DNA of 64,000 nucleotides from Oenanthe sinensis (lineage: Eukaryota > Streptophyta > Magnoliopsida > Apiales > Apiaceae): the NCBI GenBank assembly GCA_028671895.1, contig CM053799.1, positions 50,097,455 to 50,161,454 on the forward strand, given 5' to 3'. The notes under the pieces are model-generated. The model saw only the letters and a program-made list of their open reading frames with translations. It searched no databases and was not told where the DNA came from. The translations under genes were made by a program, and so were the position numbers. Positions 35,001 to 46,044 of this stretch are shown here, piece by piece; position 1 is the first letter of the stretch, and the number at the start of each line of letters is the position of its first letter.

Positions 35001-38000
35001 GGTATTTCTCTCTGAAGATATATATACATATATTGTACCTATTGAATTTTACATCTTCTATCGCTTTATTATGTTATAAATATGAAACTATGTTTTATAG
35101 AAGTTTATCTTATCTGTATGTACTGCTGGGAGAAATATTTTGGCATATCTAATGAGTTTGTTGTTGGCATTCTAGGTTGGAAGAAGGGGGGCTTTCTATG
35201 CAGGATGAACCTGATGAGGTACAAGATCAATTACTGTTAGGACACAGGATTTGCCCCATTTCTTCTACCTCAGCTGATGCTGGAAAAGAAATCGATTTTA
35301 CGACACCATCAAATCCCCAACACAGTACTAGTAATACTACACAACACAACAAAAGGGACTCACATTTGGATGAGGTACTTTCCTATATTTTCTCAACAAA
35401 TTAGATCTGTTCGAAAAAGTTATCTATTGTCACCAATGTCTATATGATTTATGTAAGTTGTTAACTGCTCCTCACATATTTTACTCTTTGCCTTCATTTA
35501 ATGTCCAAGTGGGGAGGCATTTCATCTTTGGAACATGATGAAGCTATCATGCTTGAGACTGCACTTTTTCAGTTCTGGCAGAATGGTTTAGGTGAAACTG
35601 ATGATTCTTATCCGCGGCAGATGCCCCGTCCTCCATCACCTTCTCTCACTGCGCAAAGATTGATACGTGAGCAACAGGTATGTATCTTGAATAAGAAATT
35701 AAGAACCATGTTTAGATTGATAAATCCCTGTCTCTATGCTTATGTATTGTACATGTAGGATGATGAATATTTTGCATCACTGCAAGCTGACCGGGAAAAA
35801 GAATTGAAGGCTAGGGAGGAAGCTGAAATTCGAAGATTAGAAGAGCAGGCAGTTATAGAATCTGCTTGGATAGAAGATAGACAAAAGCAAGAAGAATCAC
35901 ATAAGAAATCGGAGGAACACCAGGTAATGCTGATCATATGTTTTACACATTATTTAATTCCAGTTTCCCCTACTCTCATCCTCGCCCACTTGCTACCCTG
36001 TCCTATGGCATGATAACATTATTCAGATTCTGAGACTTCTTACTATAGACTATAGAGATCTGTAATGTGCAATGAATATATGTGAATTAAGTGGAACTAT
36101 TTGTAGCAGTGCTATATGATAGCTCATTTAATTTATTCTCTCGCCAAATATCCAATTTTTGCTGACACCGGTATCCCGGTTCGCCCATTCAGGTCTTTTT
36201 GGGTTCGTTCCATTTGTATTTCCCTTAAACAGTAGGATAAGGGCAGGCCTTTTAGAGGTTTCCTTTTTTCTCAGGAAACCCCGTATCTTCTTTATAATCT
36301 GTTTAGTATCATCTTATTAAAGCACGTGTAGCGCAGACTTCCTTTCAGCAGGCAGAGTAGTTTTATCGCTGCCAATTGTAAGAATATTGCAACTGTATTC
36401 TTATTTTAAGATAAGGTGTCAGAATTTGTCTTGAAGTTATTACCATAACATGTACGGTTTTTTTACTTGTGATACCTATGGAGTCGATACTTAGTAATGT
36501 AAAGTCTTCTATCTGATATATGAGTTGAAAGTTGAAAATTTGAATTGAGATGATAATAGGTTGTCTGGCTTGTATTGCATTTTAGGGTAATTTTACAAAT
36601 TCAAGTAATCATTGGTCCTATATCACAGGCATTGATCAGAATTGTGTTTCATGCTTGATGTTCTTATCAGTAGTGTCTCTACTCTGTAGCTTATACAACT
36701 CACCAATATGATAGGGCTGATGGGTATTCTCATTGGTTCATACGTATCTTTTGCCCATAGGAAATAGAGAGACATTTGGCATTAAAAGAAGCTTCTCTTC
36801 CTCATGAGCCATCACCAGATGATGGTAATGCCATCAACCTGCTTGTGCGGACTGCGGATGCCTGATGGTAGCCGGCAAAGCTGCCGATTCCTCAAGTCCC
36901 ACAAGCTTCAGGTATTAGAATTGTGACGATATATTTTCCAATTATTGAATAAGGGTTGTATAATAGGCTGTGACTTGATTTGCAGCATCTTTTTGACTTC
37001 ATTGATGTTGGTCGGGTGGTCAGACCTGGTACTTACAGATTGGTAATCCTTCATGTGCCTTTTACTTATTGTATTTCTTTTGATCATTGTAATGATAATA
37101 ATATAATATGTATCTCTGGAGGTACACGTTGTCGGAGTTACATGGTCAATTCATTAGTACATGTTATCTTATTTTGTTATTGGGGAGACTCGAGGAGCAA
37201 ATAGGGATTTATATATTTGTTAGGTTCGTTTTTTCAGAGGATTAATAGAAATTTATTTTGTAATATCCAAATTCCGTCTCACATATTATATGAATAATTT
37301 GAGTATATTATAGATTCTTATAGTTAACAAAAATTTAAATTAATAAGTTGTGTAAAATTCACTTATATTTTATATGTGTTTAAAAATTTCGCCCCTTGAT
37401 CTTTTAATCCTGGCTCTGTCCCATTCTTTCATGGCAAAGGAACAAATATTCATTTTAGTCCTTTGAGTAGTCGTTCAAGAGATACTTGGTCCAGTGATTA
37501 TATCGTTAACTCAATATTGTTTCTTTTCTGGTGATTATTATTTGTGTGTGTCTGTGATTTAATCTTAGTCCTTGTTCCTTGAAAAGATCTTATATTGTAT
37601 TTTAGAACTTACTATTAAAAAAGGATCTTCTAAGGACTTACAAGGACAATTTCCCCCAATCTAGATGATAATTAGGGTACTTGTTTAATTTAATTGTAAT
37701 ATTGATACAAATGTTTAAAGGGAATACATAACTAATTTTTTTAGTATCTTGGCAGTTACTTGAAAAGAAGGCTGTGTGTTGAAAATATGGGGGTACTACA
37801 AAACAAACTTTCGCATATTTGCTTGCTATGATAGAAATTTAACTAAGGGTCTGTTTGAGATCGTTGTTAACTATCTGTTTCTAGTAATTGATAGGCTTGC
37901 TCAACATATATAATGGGCACAAGCTGTCGAATTATCACTGTTCTTAAATCGGTATTAGCACAATTATATGAGCAAATATTATGGGATGGATGTACTTCAA

Positions 38001-38327
38001 CGTGGTATACTGAAACCTAGTTATACAAATTGTAGATTAGTTAGGTGGTGATGAAACTAGAATACTTTCCGTGGGCTGGATAGGTGCCTTGATTTATTGA
38101 TAGGGAAGGAACTCTCTATGTTGATGTTAGGCACAAAATGATGCAGGATAATTAACAGGAAGGCTTTTGTAGAGGGATATTATGATAGGTAGAACTAACT
38201 ATGTTTTACTTATGCACAGGTGAGGCCGTATCCCAGACGTGCTTTTAGTGATAGTGAGGGTGCAGCAACTTTTGATGAACTTGGCCTCTCTGGCAGACAA
38301 GAGGCCCTGTTTTTAGAGTTGATATAG
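32055..38327 (+). pseudogene. PUX8-like: UBA-UIM-UBX protein of the PUX7/8/9/13 group, ten exons, three frameshifts
   Basis: Exons: 32055-32138, 33994-34055, 34174-34822, 34895-35001, 35176-35374, 35510-35677, 35759-35923, 36761-36911, 36986-37042, 38220-38327, all with GT..AG borders and consistent phase. Exons 1-2 give a UBA domain (EAIETFMSITGVSEPVAIQK, then NLNEAINAHFAEGD). Exon 3 has a UIM (EEEMIRAAIEAS) and the start of a second (PELAHAV). Exon 7 is a coiled coil, and exons 8-10 are a UBX domain ending QEALFLELI. Family members recruit the CDC48 AAA-ATPase, and this group binds ATG8 through UIM-like motifs. Breaks: one base lost at about 34525 (GGCCCAAGATGATG), one lost at about 34808 (GTTCTTTGTC, inside the second UIM), and 7 extra bases (ACTGCGG) at about 36853. 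Splice sites are intact, so a young pseudogene or assembly errors are both possible. Confidence 0.8.
33298..33560 (+). repeat. 121-bp tandem duplication in PUX intron 1
   Basis: GAGATGCCAACCATTGGAGT at 33298 recurs at 33419 as GAGATGCCAATCATTGGAGT, and the next about 80 bp align. Each unit ends in a palindromic (T)TGGCACCCCTTTAAGGGTGC-like segment, suggesting two adjacent MITE-like hairpins. Confidence 0.8.
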
Positions 38328-38680
38328 CAGATATACCTAGTGTGTAATTGTAATAGAATCTTGAATAGTTTGGCCACCGAGATAGACCAACTTTGTTTGT
38401 TTAAAATGTTGTTGTGTACAGACTAGTATTTCTAAGCAGGAAGCAGTGCAATAGTTATATTTAAATCTGTGTATTTGTTGGGGTTCGGGGGTTGGTATTC
38501 CAGTCAACTTGTATGATCATAAAGTTTACAACTTGATTCGTCTACAACATAAAATTGATATCGAATCTTAAATGAAATGTGTGCAGTTTCAACTTGCTCT
38601 ACATTATTTCCTTGACGAGGGCTATGCAAAGTGATATTTGGATTATATAATGAATCAAATTATGCTTATTAGATAGAATT

Positions 38681-39127
38681 AGGGGGTGTATTCAATTCAA
38701 ATTCAGATTTATAGACCGTGATAATAATCTACTGATTTTTATTGATTATATTTGATTTAAGATTTCACAAATTATATACATAATTCATAGAGTCTGTGTA
38801 GAGTTAATCATGAATTTAGTGTATTAAGGTGGGATTTTAAAACATCCGAAATATATAGAAAAATCCAATATAATTTATGGATTTTTAAAATACATCAGTT
38901 TTAATAAGTTTTTGAATGAATGATTAATAATAATCCTGATTGAATACTCATAGATTTCAAATCATTATTTAAAATCCCGATTAAATACTCTTAGGTTTTA
39001 AAACATTATTTAAAATCCTAATTGAATATCCTTAGATCTTAGTGGATATTTTTCGATTCAAGTTGAATATTTTAAGATTTTTAAAATCCAAAAAAATATT
39101 ACATAATCCCAGTTGAATATATTCCTC
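38681..39127. mobile_element. MITE with 'GGGGTGTATTCAATT' ends
   Basis: The left end AGGGGGTGTATTCAATTCAA pairs with the reverse complement of the right end (AGAGGAATATATTCAACTGG). The interior repeats phrases such as TTTAAAATCC.GATTGAATA and is AT-rich. These ends are common among non-autonomous plant DNA elements. No clear target duplication was found. Confidence 0.55.
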
Positions 39128-39613
39128 TAGTTCTATTCATTGAATGGAGACCTTTGTGAGGAGGTTTTAAATGAAATTTAAATTTAAAATTTTAAACATA
39201 TTATTTAATTAAATTAAAAATTTTAAATGAAATTTACGTCCGCAGAAACAAAAAGTAGGGTTTTTGACTAGTACTTTGAAGAAGTCTTAAGGAATGGAAT
39301 AAAAGGTTCTCGGAAATTTCGATGTCCCATGATATTGTTCCCTTTTCTGTTTTAGGCAGGTATTCATTATATTCACAACCAAGTTGATTAATGATTACTC
39401 CAGGCTTATTTCTACAATTTGCAATATACAGGAAACGGTAGCTGAAATCGGCCAGGAAAATTCTTTCTTCCATTCTTCGTTGAAGAGAGAGATCTGTTTC
39501 TATAAAAAAAGTAGATTTTTCTAGGAGTTATCTTTGATTATTGTTTTATTCATTATGTATGTAAAATTTCTTTGTTGTTCTGTCATGTTCACCATGTTAT
39601 CTTCTGATTAACG

Positions 39614-40622
39614 ATTATCATTAGGGCTGTAAACCGGATAATTCGGATACGGATCTGTCAATATCCGTATCCGAATCCGAAAATCCGTATTCGTATCCGT
39701 ATCCGAATCCGGAAAATTTTAAAGGTTAATATCCGAATCCGAATCCGACGGATATTATCCGGATCCGGATAATATCCGGATCCGGATCCGGATCCGATTT
39801 TTAATAATTTTTTTAATTTATATTAAAAATTCAAAAAAAATTACAAAAATAAAAATAATTTTTTTTTATTTTTTTTAATTGAGTTAAGAGTTAAAGGGAT
39901 TTAAGCCTATTTTATTTTTAAAAAAATTAATTTTTATTTATCTTTTCAATCTAATTTTGTTATCTTAATAATATTAAACTCAAATGATATTTTTATATAT
40001 GTCTATAATATTTTTACAATTATATAAAATTTGTATAAATATATTATTTAATGAATATATATACACACTATAAAACTAATAGAATAAATTTTAAATTGTA
40101 TATATATATTATTTATGTGATATATATGATACGATTTAAAATGCATAAAATACTGTAGAAATATAAATTGATATATATATATATATATATATTGAATATA
40201 TATTTTAAAGTATAAACATGTGTAGTGTATATATTAATTTATTAAATTAAAATAGACATTAGAGTTGAGTTAATTAAAAAATATAATTGAATCAAATTAA
40301 ATGTGTTTATAACTATAAGTGTATATATAAAAATATATAAATGGGCTTATAACTATAAATGAGTTAAAAAATATATAATTATATATTATATATATTAAAA
40401 AAAATATTTATATATATTATATATAATTAATTTCGGATACGGATATTTTCGGATACGGATGTGCCTATATCCATATCTGTATCCGGAATTTTCGGATTCG
40501 GATACGGATAATATCCGGTTTCTTCCGGATACGGATAATATCCGCTTTTTTCCGAATACGAATACAGATATTTCGGACGAATATCGGATTTTTCGGATTT
40601 TTTTGACAGCCCTACTTATCAT
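39614..40622. mobile_element. 993-bp hAT-like non-autonomous element rich in ATCCG repeats
   Basis: The element 39622-40614 starts TAGGGCTGTAAACCGGATAA and ends TTTTGACAGCCCTA, giving an inverted TAGGGCTGT terminus. It is flanked by ATTATCAT (39614-39621) and CTTATCAT (40615-40622), a 7/8 match, the 8-bp target size of hAT elements. About 170 bp at the left end and 190 bp at the right end are packed with ATCCG/CGGAT words (TCCGTATCCGAATCC-like). The middle 640 bp are almost pure AT. Confidence 0.8.
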
Positions 40623-42010
40623 CACTTAATTGGTCAAAATTAAAGTTCTGTTCTGTTAACGTTCAGACTCAGGCTCAGGCTCTTCATATCTAGTCTCTAC
40701 TACATGTCTGATCATATATTTTCTAAACAGTTAACTGTATTCCAGATGATTTTGTAATCTTAACTGGAAATTTGTATGCGTTGCTCCGCTTCACTCGCTA
40801 TTAAAAATTAAGAAAGAAAATCTAAAACAATATTCCAGATTGTTTTATATTCTCAGCTTAATACTTTTATAGGTTTCTTCGCTTTTAGATAGATAATGTT
40901 TCTTGACAACTTGATCATTAAAGAGCTGCAGATCTTTTGAACAGAACAGAACAGAACAGAACAATGCAAATTGTAAATTGACAACTTGGCTTAAAGTTAA
41001 CTGGGAGAGTCGATCAATCATAGCTAACTGGAAGGATGTTTGTAAATTGTTTCAAAACCTGGACTGATTAACAATGCAAATTTAGCCCTCCGTTACCATC
41101 TTTCCCAAGTAAAAATATTTTATATATTAAATATCTTGGGTTAGTTATACATAATATTTTGTACTCTTTTTTATATTTATACAAGTTATAAAAAAGCTGT
41201 TCAAAACATCCAAACTTGAATAAATTAAATTTATATTTCATACTTCATGTCTAAAAGCTAAATACCACTCTGCAAAGAAAGGAGAATTTAAATATCAATT
41301 ATTTAGAGGATGGTTGCATTAATTTTCCTTCCATAATTTTATAATAAGGTTTCTCAAATTGTTCATATAAAATTATTAGTTGGTTCATTTTCAGAGAGGA
41401 GTATGTAGTAACTTATAAAGCTAGATTGTTCAAGTTTAATAAGACATCATGAAGGTCAAGGACTAAACACTCTCCAAACATTTCTAGCCCATTTTGTACA
41501 GAAGATATAGAATTATTGTTTTTCTTTATCATGAAATTGTATTCCAACTTCGAAGTAGCTCCTAAAGACTCATTCGAGTCATCTTTCAATTGTCAAAGTC
41601 TTGGTCTTTGTCTTCTACTGCTCTAAAAGTGCTTCTAATGCAGTCCACAAATTAGTAAGCAGAATATATGTATGATTATGAATGTTGAAAATATGTTGTG
41701 GAGATCAGAGAAAAGACTATTACATGATAGTATCTAAAATGAGCCCTCTGTATGGAATCTTTTGAAACAAGAAACTCATACCTAATGTATGTATATTCAG
41801 TGCTGGAGCTGACTGTACATGCATCAGAAAAAAGACTACCAGCTAGTAAATTACCACCTCAAATTAGTAGGCTACAGAAATCTCCAAGGATGTTTCTACC
41901 TCCCTACCGGTCAAATTTGAATCTACAGCTACTCTTATTTACGTGTGACTGGAATAAAATGTTGAATAGAAGTGATACATCTAAAGACTCTGGAGGAAAA
42001 GCAGTTTGGC
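40623..42010. other. Intergenic region upstream of the intact RLP
   Basis: No gene is present. A short ACAGA pentamer run (AACAGAACAGAACAGAACAG) lies near 40940-40960. The rest is presumed promoter and flank of the RLP. Confidence 0.5.
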
Positions 42011-42020
42011 TATAAATATA
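42011..42020 (+). promoter_or_regulatory. TATA box of the intact RLP
   Basis: TATAAATATA lies 64-73 bp before the ATG at 42084. A good core promoter match at the expected distance for a short leader. Confidence 0.65.
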
Positions 42021-42083
42021 GACATGAACCCTCAACCATAACATATACAACCTATCCACCTAAGAAAACATTTAAAGCATATA

Positions 42084-45000
42084 ATGAAAATGTGTAAATT
42101 CACCTGGTATTACACAATCATGGTGCTTCTCATCTTCTTGCAACACCAAATAATTTCTTCATCTATGCATTTGAGTCCTTCCATGCAAAAAATTGCATTG
42201 TTCCAGTTTAAGCTAAGCTTGGCAATCAGCACACCTCAAAATTGCTCCTATCGTTCCCCATACTATTGTTATTACGAAATTCCTTCACACCCAAAGACAA
42301 TGAATTGGAGCATGAGTTCCAATCACTGCACATGGGAGGGAGTGAGCTGTGAACACAAGACGGGAAACGTAATAGGACTTGATCTAAGTTGCAGCCAGCT
42401 GGAAGGAGCCATACTTGCAAACAGCACCCTCTTCCAACTCTCTCATCTCCACTTCCTCAACCTTTCTCACAACAACTTTTCCCTCTCCAAAGAGTTCCCT
42501 CAGGAATTCGGTTTCTTTGCAAAAGGTTTGACACATCTCAACCTCTCTTCTACTTACTTTTCCGGAAGAGTCCCCTCAGGAATCTCTCATTTGTATAAAC
42601 TGGTCTCACTTGATCTCAATCAAGAAGAATATTCTAAGAATATTCAACTTGAAGAAGAAGTGTTTAAATCATTAATGCAGAATATGAGTCAACTCAGAGT
42701 GCTTAATCTAAGATCAGTTAACATCTCTTCCGTTGTACCCACGAATTTGTCTACTTCCCTAAGAGTTCTTAACCTTGGGAATACTGGTTTATATGGAGGA
42801 TTACCCCAAGAGGTTTTCCACCTCCCCAATTTACAAGTTATAAAATTATTTGGGAATACAAACCTCACTGGTATGTTACCCATGAATTTGTCTACTTCTC
42901 TAAGAGTTCTTAACCTTGCGAATACTGGTTTATATGGAGGATTACCCCAAGAGGTTTTCCACCTCCCCAATTTACAAGATCTAAAATTATTTTGGAATAC
43001 AAACCTCACTGGTATGTTACCCATGAATTTGTCTACTTCTCTAAGAGTTCTTAACCTTGGGACTACTGGTTTACATGGAGAATTACCCCAAGAGGTTTTC
43101 CACCTCCCCAATTTAGAAGTGCTAGATTTATGTTGGAATACAAACCTCACTGGTATGTTACCCATGAATTTGTCTACTTCCCTAAGGGTTCTCAAACTCT
43201 ATAGTACTGGTTTACATGGAGTAGTACCCCAAGAGATTTTCCACCTCCCCAACTTGGAAGTACTAGGTCTATCTCCTGCTAGTGAAGATAAGCTGTTAGA
43301 TAGATTACCCAAAGTTAAGTGGGGAAGTAGCGCTACTCTCCCATTGCTGACAGGTAGATTACCCAAAGTTAAGTGGGGAAGTAGTGCTGCTCTTCAAGTC
43401 CTTGTTCTATCTTACATACCCGTAGATGGAGGGATACCTGATTCAATAGGTTTCCTCCGGTCATTGGCCATTTTGGAACTCGCCTATTGTAATTTGTCTG
43501 GGCCCATACCAACATCCATAGCGAACTTGGGTCAGCTTACTGCCTTGGGCCTTGCTGGTAATAATTTTAATGGCCCAATTCCAAAAGTTTTAGCACATCT
43601 TACAAACTTAGAAACTCTATCCCTTTCTCGAAACAATTTTAGTGGTCATCTACCTCCTTGGTTACCTGACTCCTCCAAATCACACCTGCAAACTTTTTAT
43701 TGTTCCAACAATTTACTCTATGGACCCATTCCACAATCATTTTCTCAAATTGTCAATCTCAGTTACCTAGATTTGTCATCAAACAATTTCAGTGGTGTTT
43801 TAGATATTGAAATGTTTTCAAACCTCACATATCTTGATCTTTCTCATAATAATCTCTCGGTGAAAAGTATGGCCACACTCACTTCTACGCTTTACCATTT
43901 GGGCTTGTCATCCTGCAACATTCAAGAGTTCCCTCACTTTTCAAGAGATGCAAAGATCATTACATATTTAGACCTATCAAACAATCAAATTGAAGGGGAG
44001 ATTCCTCATTGGATTGGGTTATTGGATTGGGTTAGTGGATTCTCTACTCTGAATCTTTCTCACAACAGATTAACAGGTGATCTTGAGAACCTACCTTGGA
44101 ATAATATTGGGTATCTCGATCTTCAGTCGAATATGTTAAATGGATCGTTGCCCAACTTGATCTGTAATTCTAGTTCTCTTGAGATTCTAAATTTGTCTAA
44201 CAACAAGTTGAGCGGTGTACTCCCGGTATGCCCAAAAAATTTGATGAGTCTTTCTGTGTTTGATCTGCGGATGAATAATATTGAGGGGAACCTTCCATCA
44301 ACCTTGTCAAATTTTCATAATTTGCAAAGTTTAAATTTGTATGGAAACAAATTAGAGGGAAGAATTCCTTCTTCTTTTGCTGAGTTTACATACTTAGAAA
44401 CTCTTGATCTTGGAAGAAATCAAATAAATGATACATTTCCGTACTGTTTGGAAGCTCTTCCAAATCTCCAAGTTCTTGGTCTGAAATCGAATCAGTTTCA
44501 TGGTCTTATAAACAAGAGTTCTACTGTGGAACACCCGTTTCCTAGCTTGAGAATCATGGATCTGTCGGACAATGAGTTTTTAGGTCCACTGCCAGCAATA
44601 TATTTTAGAAACTTCAAGGCTATGATGAATGGTGAAGTGAATAAAATAAAGCGTAGTTATATGGGGAATACCTATTACAGTGATTCCACGACTCTGGTAA
44701 TTAAAGGCGTAGAGGTTGTGTTACAAAGAATTTTAACTGTTTTCACAACCGTTGATGTATCAAATAATAATTTTGAAGGAGAGATTGTTGAAAGCATTGG
44801 AGATCTAGTGTCACTTAGATATCTCAATTTTTCCTACAATCAACTAACAGGCCACATACCATCCTCGATTGGAAAATTGTCGATGCTGGAGTCATTAGAC
44901 CTCTCATTCAACCGGTTTGAAGGAGAAATTCCTCATCAGCTCGCTAGTATAAATTCACTTGCACGTCTAAATCTGTCTTGCAACCAACTTACTGGTCGTA

Positions 45001-45308
45001 TTCCACAAGGACCGCAATTCAACACGTTTGGTAATGATAGCTATGCCGATAACTTGGCACTGTGTGGATGTCCCTTGTCGAAAGGGTGTGAGCCTGATTT
45101 AGAGAATCAAAAGGAAGGTGAAGACGATGATTACTTCTTTAGTGGTTTTACTTGGAATGCTGTGGTTATTGGATATGGTTGTGGAGTGGTTCCTGCATTT
45201 GTTATCGGATACTTGATGTTGCTGGCAGGAAAACCAAAATGGTTTGTTGGAATTATTGCCAGGGAATTGGGTCTCAAGATCAGGAGGATGGAGATCAAAT
45301 TGCGATAA
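42084..45308 (+). CDS. Cf-9-type LRR receptor-like protein, intact
   Basis: A single-exon frame of 1,074 residues. Order: signal peptide (1 to about 26, IMVLLIFLQ core); LRRNT cap with Cys pairs (about 34-98, CTWEGVSC at 82-89); about 30 extracellular LRRs with many N-glycosylation sites; island segment at about 846-895 (TTLVIKGVEVVL); four final LRRs; Cys-containing cap (LCGCPLSKGC); acidic stretch (EGEDDDYF); one membrane helix at about 1024-1047; and a short basic tail without a kinase. This is the RLP architecture of tomato Cf proteins, cell-surface receptors that signal through SOBIR1/BAK1. Residues about 220-408 are four copies of a 47-residue LRR pair encoded by near-identical 141-bp repeats. 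The upstream ATG is chosen because it directly precedes the signal peptide and follows a TATA box. It is the functional sister of the broken copy at 1-1618. The ligand cannot be told. Confidence 0.93.
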   Translation: MKMCKFTWYYTIMVLLIFLQHQIISSSMHLSPSMQKIALFQFKLSLAISTPQNCSYRSPYYCYYEIPSHPKTMNWSMSSNHCTWEGVSCEHKTGNVIGLDLSCSQLEGAILANSTLFQLSHLHFLNLSHNNFSLSKEFPQEFGFFAKGLTHLNLSSTYFSGRVPSGISHLYKLVSLDLNQEEYSKNIQLEEEVFKSLMQNMSQLRVLNLRSVNISSVVPTNLSTSLRVLNLGNTGLYGGLPQEVFHLPNLQVIKLFGNTNLTGMLPMNLSTSLRVLNLANTGLYGGLPQEVFHLPNLQDLKLFWNTNLTGMLPMNLSTSLRVLNLGTTGLHGELPQEVFHLPNLEVLDLCWNTNLTGMLPMNLSTSLRVLKLYSTGLHGVVPQEIFHLPNLEVLGLSPASEDKLLDRLPKVKWGSSATLPLLTGRLPKVKWGSSAALQVLVLSYIPVDGGIPDSIGFLRSLAILELAYCNLSGPIPTSIANLGQLTALGLAGNNFNGPIPKVLAHLTNLETLSLSRNNFSGHLPPWLPDSSKSHLQTFYCSNNLLYGPIPQSFSQIVNLSYLDLSSNNFSGVLDIEMFSNLTYLDLSHNNLSVKSMATLTSTLYHLGLSSCNIQEFPHFSRDAKIITYLDLSNNQIEGEIPHWIGLLDWVSGFSTLNLSHNRLTGDLENLPWNNIGYLDLQSNMLNGSLPNLICNSSSLEILNLSNNKLSGVLPVCPKNLMSLSVFDLRMNNIEGNLPSTLSNFHNLQSLNLYGNKLEGRIPSSFAEFTYLETLDLGRNQINDTFPYCLEALPNLQVLGLKSNQFHGLINKSSTVEHPFPSLRIMDLSDNEFLGPLPAIYFRNFKAMMNGEVNKIKRSYMGNTYYSDSTTLVIKGVEVVLQRILTVFTTVDVSNNNFEGEIVESIGDLVSLRYLNFSYNQLTGHIPSSIGKLSMLESLDLSFNRFEGEIPHQLASINSLARLNLSCNQLTGRIPQGPQFNTFGNDSYADNLALCGCPLSKGCEPDLENQKEGEDDDYFFSGFTWNAVVIGYGCGVVPAFVIGYLMLLAGKPKWFVGIIARELGLKIRRMEIKLR
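42743..43298 (+). repeat. Four in-frame 141-bp repeats inside the RLP gene
   Basis: GAATTTGTCTACTTC starts at 42743, 42884, 43025 and 43166, exactly 141 bp apart. Each unit encodes a pair of LRRs (NLSTSLRVLNL, GLYGGLPQEVFHLPNLQ, NTNLTGMLPM). The first copies are nearly identical in DNA, which implies recent amplification or gene conversion. Confidence 0.95.
43301..43393 (+). repeat. 54-bp in-frame repeat inside the RLP gene
   Basis: TAGATTACCCAAAGTTAAGT occurs at 43301 and 43355, 54 bp apart, giving RLPKVKWGSSA twice (18-residue period). This is shorter than an LRR and interrupts the regular repeat register. Confidence 0.9.
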
Positions 45309-45681
45309 AGATTTGTGGTAATTTGTATATCATGTTAACTGCCATCCCAATTCTTAATTAGTCAATAATTGTGAAATAATATTCCCATATGTTTCTTCTC
45401 TGATCTATTTATGTTAGCCCTTGGGTAATAACAACTTTCTGCAGCTCTACATTGTTGTCTTTTTGCGGGCTACACAAAGCAGTGCTTCTATTATTGACCA
45501 TAGCAGTTGTGGGAGTGTTTGCCTAGTCGTAGTCAGTGCAGTAAAATTTTAAGTTCCAAGAGTGAACCAACTTGGTTTATTATGCTTTTACAAAATGTAT
45601 TTTTCTGATAATAAAATGTCTACCTGGCATAGTCACATATTAGGACATCTAAGATAGTGAGAACTGCTACAGTGCTACCTT

Positions 45682-46044
45682 CTTCAAGTCATGATGAATG
45701 GTGACTGTGAATAAAGTAAAGTTTTGTTATATGGAGCATACTAGGTATCACAGTGACTCCACAGTTCTAGTGATTAAAGGAAGAGATATTGATTTATGGA
45801 GATTGTTAAGTCCGTCAGAAATCTAGTCACTCAGATATCTCAGTTTTTCCGGAAATAATCTCACAGGCCACATAGCATCCTTTATTGGAAAATTTTCAAT
45901 GTTAGAGTAACTAGATCTCTCGTTCAACAGCTTACCAGTATAAATATTCATTTGCATGTCTAATTCGGTCTTGCAACCAACTTAACGGTCATATTCGAGA
46001 AGGGTGGCAATTCAGTACATTTGAAAAACATAGCTATGTTGGAC
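45682..46044 (+). pseudogene. Eroded 3' fragment of a third RLP
   Basis: It aligns with the island and last LRRs of the intact gene (44615-45045): ATGATGAATGGTGA, TGATTCCACGACT-like, TCACAGGCCACATA, TGCAACCAACTTA. It contains several frameshifts and stops and lacks segments. It begins about 370 bp past the intact gene, as expected for a collapsed tandem copy. Confidence 0.85.

Noticed and set aside
42689..43195. 168-codon open frame on the minus strand
   Set aside because: It is antisense to the 141-bp repeat array of the intact RLP. Its repeated structure simply mirrors that array.
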